From CADEDH01 sp039029735 (GTDB lineage: Bacteria > Actinomycetota > Acidimicrobiia > Acidimicrobiales > SZUA-35): 64,000 bases of DNA. Where the stretch lies: positions 124,001 to 188,000 of the forward strand of contig JBCCFL010000001.1 in assembly GCA_039029735.1 (NCBI GenBank). Direction: 5' to 3'. Every line of letters starts with the position of its first letter. The first letter of the stretch is position 1. Positions 61,521-64,000 of the stretch are shown piece by piece. The notes beneath the pieces were generated by a model. It was not told the DNA's origin and did not search any database. It was given only the letters and a program-made list of their open reading frames with translations. Both the position numbers and the translations under genes were made by a program.

Positions 61521-62654
61521 ATGCAACTTCCCGACTTCCGGCTTGAGACCCACTTCTCGACCTGGGAGTTCAAGGCCCGCTTCCACCTCACCGCGTCCGA
61601 CGCCGAGGCGATGTCGATGGGCGACCTCCTCGCGTTCGGATCCGACGAACAGCGGGCCGAGTTCGACGATCTCTGGCTCGGCTACACCGAGACGTGGGGG
61701 GCACCCGACCTCAGGGAGGCGATCGCCGCCACCCACACGGGCATCACCTCTGCCGAGGTTCTGTGTTTTGCCGGAGCCAGCGAGGGAATCTTCGCCGCCA
61801 ACAACGTGATCCTCGACGCCGACAGCCATGCCATCGTGGTTACACCGAACTACCAGAGCCACGAGACACTGCCCGTCGCGATCGGCGAGGCGTCAGCGGT
61901 TCCGCTCGACCCCGACGACGGCTGGTCGCTCGACATCGATCGCGTGGCTGCGGCCATCAAGGCGAACACGCGTCTGGTGACCATCAACTTCCCCCACAAC
62001 CCCACGGGCGCGATCCTCCCCCGCGACCGCTACGACGCGCTGATCGAGCTGTGCCGCCACCACGGGATCTACATCCTCCACGACGAGATCTTCAACGGGC
62101 TCGGCCCCACCGGCACTGCGCACCTCCCCTTCATCGCCGACGTCTACGAACGGGGCCTGTCGCTCAACGTGCTGTCGAAGGCATATGGCCTCCCGGGCCT
62201 GCGAGTGGGATGGATCGCAAGCCAAGACAAGGCCGTGCTGCAGCGCATGGAACGGTTGAAGCACTACCTGTCGATCTGCAGCTCGGCCCCGAGCGAACGG
62301 TTGGGAATCATCGCGCTGGAGAACCGCAACCAGATCATCGACCGCAACTGCGCCATCGTGGACGCGAACCTCCCCAAGTGGGACGCCTTCTTCGCGCAGT
62401 TTCCCGAGCTGTTCGAGTGGCGCCGACCGGACGGCTCCTCCATGGGCTTCCCCCGATATCTCGGCGCCGACGGTGTCGAGGAGTTCTGCCGGAGCCTCGT
62501 CGAGGAATCGGGGGTGCTCTTGTTGCCGTCGACGATCTATCGCTCGGAGGTCGGTCCGAGCATCAGCGACCGCTTCCGGCTCGGTTACGGGCGCCGCGGC
62601 CTCGACGAGGGTCTTGCGGCGATGACCACCCACATTGTGGAGCGGCACCCGTGA
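61521..62654 (+). CDS. Class I/II PLP-dependent aminotransferase
   Basis: 377 residues. Typical features are FAGASEGIFAANNVIL, NFPHNPTGAILPRDRYD (Asn), ILHDEIFNGLG (PLP Asp), and SLNVLSKAYGLPGLRVGW with the Schiff-base lysine. The C-terminal Arg region is FRLGYGRRG. Resembles capreomycidine-synthase/aspartate-aminotransferase-like enzymes of unknown amino acid. TAGGCT (61509-61514) lies 6 bases before the ATG with no Shine-Dalgarno. Confidence 0.88.
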   Translation: MQLPDFRLETHFSTWEFKARFHLTASDAEAMSMGDLLAFGSDEQRAEFDDLWLGYTETWGAPDLREAIAATHTGITSAEVLCFAGASEGIFAANNVILDADSHAIVVTPNYQSHETLPVAIGEASAVPLDPDDGWSLDIDRVAAAIKANTRLVTINFPHNPTGAILPRDRYDALIELCRHHGIYILHDEIFNGLGPTGTAHLPFIADVYERGLSLNVLSKAYGLPGLRVGWIASQDKAVLQRMERLKHYLSICSSAPSERLGIIALENRNQIIDRNCAIVDANLPKWDAFFAQFPELFEWRRPDGSSMGFPRYLGADGVEEFCRSLVEESGVLLLPSTIYRSEVGPSISDRFRLGYGRRGLDEGLAAMTTHIVERHP

Positions 62655-62658
62655 TCAG

Positions 62659-62682
62659 GCTCGGGCTCGGGCTCGGGCTCGG
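62659..62682. repeat. Four tandem GCTCGG hexamers
   Basis: Four exact copies start 5 bases after the aminotransferase stop, in the 91-base gap before the convergent FMN-reductase gene. Prone to slippage; no other role is visible. Confidence 0.85.
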
Positions 62683-62745
62683 GGTGACGGCGTCCGCCGG
62701 ACGGCTCATGGCTCACAGGAGCGCCAAGCCGGCCGAACCGGGCGG

Positions 62746-63303
62746 CTAGGTCGGCGTCGCCGCCGACTCCGCTGCGACCAACTTCTGCAGCAGGTCTCGC
62801 AGCTCTGCGTCGATCTCGGTGTCGGTCAACGTGCCAGAGTCGGCGTCGAAGCGCTGCCCGAAGCTACCGATGCCGAGCTGGCCGACCAACTCGGCACCGA
62901 AGAACGGGGCGACCATCGTGGCGTTGCCGAGCACGCCGGCTCCACCTCGGGGGCCCGGCGTGGCGGCGAGCATCACCACGGGCTTGCCCTGGTACACGCT
63001 CGAGTCGATGCGGGACATCCAGTCGTAGATGTTCTTCCAGGCGGCGGTATAGGAACCGTTGTGCTCGGCGAACGAGACCACCAGGGCGTCGGCGGCGCCG
63101 ATCCTCTCGAACAGCTCGTGAGCGAGCGCTGGCACACCGCCCTCGGCTTCTCGGTCCTGGCGGTAGAGGGGAAGCTCGTAGTCGTTGAGGTCGACGATCT
63201 CCACCTGGTGAGCTTCACCGAGAATCTGCGCCACGTAGCCGAGTAGCTGGCGGTTGAGGCCATTGCGGTGATTGGTGGCGGGAACGGCCAGGACCTTCAT
63301 CAT
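62746..63303 (-). CDS. NADPH-dependent FMN reductase family protein
   Basis: 185 residues, flavodoxin-like: KVLAVPATNHRNGLNRQLLG with the phosphate loop, DALVVSFAEHNGSYTAAWKN and GKPVVMLAATPGPRGGAGVL. Known members reduce quinones, azo compounds or free FMN. Two consecutive ATG codons (63303, 63300) are possible. It faces a MarR regulator; on the minus strand TATAGT (63364-63369) is a good -10 for it, next to a palindrome. Confidence 0.88.
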   Translation of the reverse strand: MMKVLAVPATNHRNGLNRQLLGYVAQILGEAHQVEIVDLNDYELPLYRQDREAEGGVPALAHELFERIGAADALVVSFAEHNGSYTAAWKNIYDWMSRIDSSVYQGKPVVMLAATPGPRGGAGVLGNATMVAPFFGAELVGQLGIGSFGQRFDADSGTLTDTEIDAELRDLLQKLVAAESAATPT

Positions 63304-63352
63304 CGTGCTCTTTCTGTCGCGACCCAGGCCGACACAGAACCAGGGCCTAAGC

Positions 63353-63364
63353 TTGACACGTCAA
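63353..63364. promoter_or_regulatory. Palindrome TTGAC-2-GTCAA, first of two copies
   Basis: TTGACACGTCAA; it shares base 63364 with the minus-strand TATAGT (63364-63369), the likely -10 of the FMN-reductase gene, so a bound repressor would block that promoter. The same arms recur at 63399-63412. Confidence 0.65.
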
Positions 63365-63398
63365 CTATATGCGTGATGGTTCAAGGTACCCCTGTTCA

Positions 63399-63412
63399 CT
63401 TGACCCGTCAAG
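63399..63412. promoter_or_regulatory. Perfect palindrome CTTGAC-2-GTCAAG, second copy
   Basis: 6-2-6 inverted repeat three bases upstream of TATCAT (63416-63421), the likely -10 of the MarR gene. The centres of the two palindromes are 47 bases apart. Both copies fit MarR-type operators; binding is inferred. Confidence 0.7.
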
Positions 63413-63427
63413 AGATATCATGTTCGT

Positions 63428-63949
63428 GTGACCGACGAGACATCAGCCCCATGGCTCGACGCCGACGAGAGCCAGGCCTGGAACGGCCTGCTTGCGGTCG
63501 TTCAGCGGGCGTTTCCCGAGATCGAGCGCGACCTCCGCACGAATCACGACATGCTCGCCGTTCACTACCACATCCTCGTGAGCCTCTCGGGCGCCCCCGA
63601 ACACACGCTCCGATTGTCCGACCTGGCCCACACGGCGAACCTCTCCCAGAGCCGCCTCACCCACCGGCTCAGGGTTCTCGTTGATCGAGGTGACGTGGAG
63701 ATCACCCAGCACCCGGACGACAAGCGGGCCAAGCACGCTCGCCTCACCGAGGGAGGCCTTCAGCGGTTGCGCACGGTCGCCCCGGCCCACGTCGCCACGG
63801 TGCGACGGCTGATCTTCGACCACCTCTCCCCCGCCCAGAGTCGCGCCCTCGCCGGCGCCCTCGCCCCCATCGCCGCATCGCTGTGCGATCACCCCGAGTA
63901 CCTGAACCCACAGCACTGCCCGCCGGTTGCCGCCCCGACAGACGGCTGA
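63428..63949 (+). CDS. MarR-family transcriptional regulator
   Basis: 173 residues. The winged helix is LRLSDLAHTANLSQSRLTHR with the wing RGDVEITQHPDDKRAKHARL and LTEGGLQRLR; helices 1 and 5-6 form the dimer. The start is GTG at 63428, 6 bases after TATCAT, without Shine-Dalgarno, so probably leaderless. Two palindromes lie between it and the FMN-reductase gene, and it likely represses both. Such pairs respond to phenolic or quinone-type compounds. Confidence 0.9.
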   Translation: MTDETSAPWLDADESQAWNGLLAVVQRAFPEIERDLRTNHDMLAVHYHILVSLSGAPEHTLRLSDLAHTANLSQSRLTHRLRVLVDRGDVEITQHPDDKRAKHARLTEGGLQRLRTVAPAHVATVRRLIFDHLSPAQSRALAGALAPIAASLCDHPEYLNPQHCPPVAAPTDG

Positions 63950-63983
63950 GGAGCCGTCGGGCACCACGGGCCCGGAGCGGCCG

Positions 63984-64000
63984 ATGACACAGTTCGACAT
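63984..64000 (+). CDS. Possible start of a plus-strand gene, cut by the window edge
   Basis: ATGACACAGTTCGACAT begins 8 bases after GGAG and 35 bases after the MarR stop. Only about five codons are visible (MTQFD), so this is a guess from the start context. Confidence 0.3.

Noticed and set aside
63443..64000. 185-codon minus-strand frame reaching the right edge
   Set aside because: It is antisense to the MarR gene and lacks domain similarity.

Overview
This is a GC-rich window with dense genes on both strands, almost no intergenic space and many 1-4 bp stop/start overlaps. Likely coenzyme F420 users recur (two LLM-class flavin/F420 oxidoreductases, several PPOX-fold proteins). There is also a TIGR03086/mycothiol-isomerase-like protein, a CGNR zinc-finger protein, WYL, MarR, GntR and ArsR regulators, and a heliorhodopsin. 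Together these point to a free-living actinobacterium, plausibly of the class Acidimicrobiia (inference; no rRNA or marker gene is present). I see no tRNA, rRNA, insertion sequence, integrase, phage gene or CRISPR array, and no gene-free stretch longer than about 160 bases. The window reads as chromosomal catabolic sequence.

Layout. (1) 1-7.4 kb: an RpiR-type regulator (2700-3629) sits divergent from a dimethylglycine/sarcosine-dehydrogenase-like flavoprotein, with a perfect inverted repeat between them. It is followed by a same-strand series of aminotransferase, Rieske oxygenase and MmgE/PrpD protein, which looks like a regulated module for a methylated amine or amino acid. (2) 7.4-13.1 kb: a membrane protein, a MaoC-like protein and an Old Yellow Enzyme on the minus strand, then a class IV aminotransferase, sulfotransferase and adenosine-deaminase-like set on the plus strand. 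(3) 13.1-18.4 kb, minus strand: heliorhodopsin, P1 peptidase, GNAT acetyltransferase, YtcJ-like amidohydrolase and LLM oxidoreductase. (4) 18.5-31.2 kb: single enzymes and short operons, including a TPP enzyme, PPOX proteins, a flavin monooxygenase with a DUF3500 protein, MaoC, esterase, AhpD-like, VOC and P450. (5) 31.2-38.4 kb: a secreted RTX-repeat protein divergent from an unusual chemoreceptor-like protein, PPOX and LLM genes, a flavoprotein oxidase gene split by an in-frame TAG, and a coupled set of PPOX-like protein, 35-codon ORF and MOSC protein. (6) 38.4-47.1 kb: VOC protein, acyl-CoA synthetase, HD protein, AhpD-like protein, then a complete branched-chain 2-oxoacid dehydrogenase operon (E1alpha, E1beta, E2, Lpd). 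(7) 47.1-57.1 kb: DsbA-fold protein, sulfatase, AraC regulator, an aromatic-degradation-type set (flavin hydroxylase, atypical SDR, extradiol dioxygenase) facing a GntR regulator, and an ArsR regulator facing a miniature P450-like protein. (8) 57.3-64 kb: two lipoproteins, WYL regulator facing RidA and DUF488, DUF454 protein, aminotransferase, and an FMN reductase facing a MarR regulator over two matching palindromes.

Two window-wide patterns stand out. Several regulators face the gene they probably control across a short gap containing an inverted repeat. About fifteen starts lacking a Shine-Dalgarno sequence carry a TAnnnT hexamer 6-8 bases upstream, the signature of leaderless transcripts; I used it to choose several starts.
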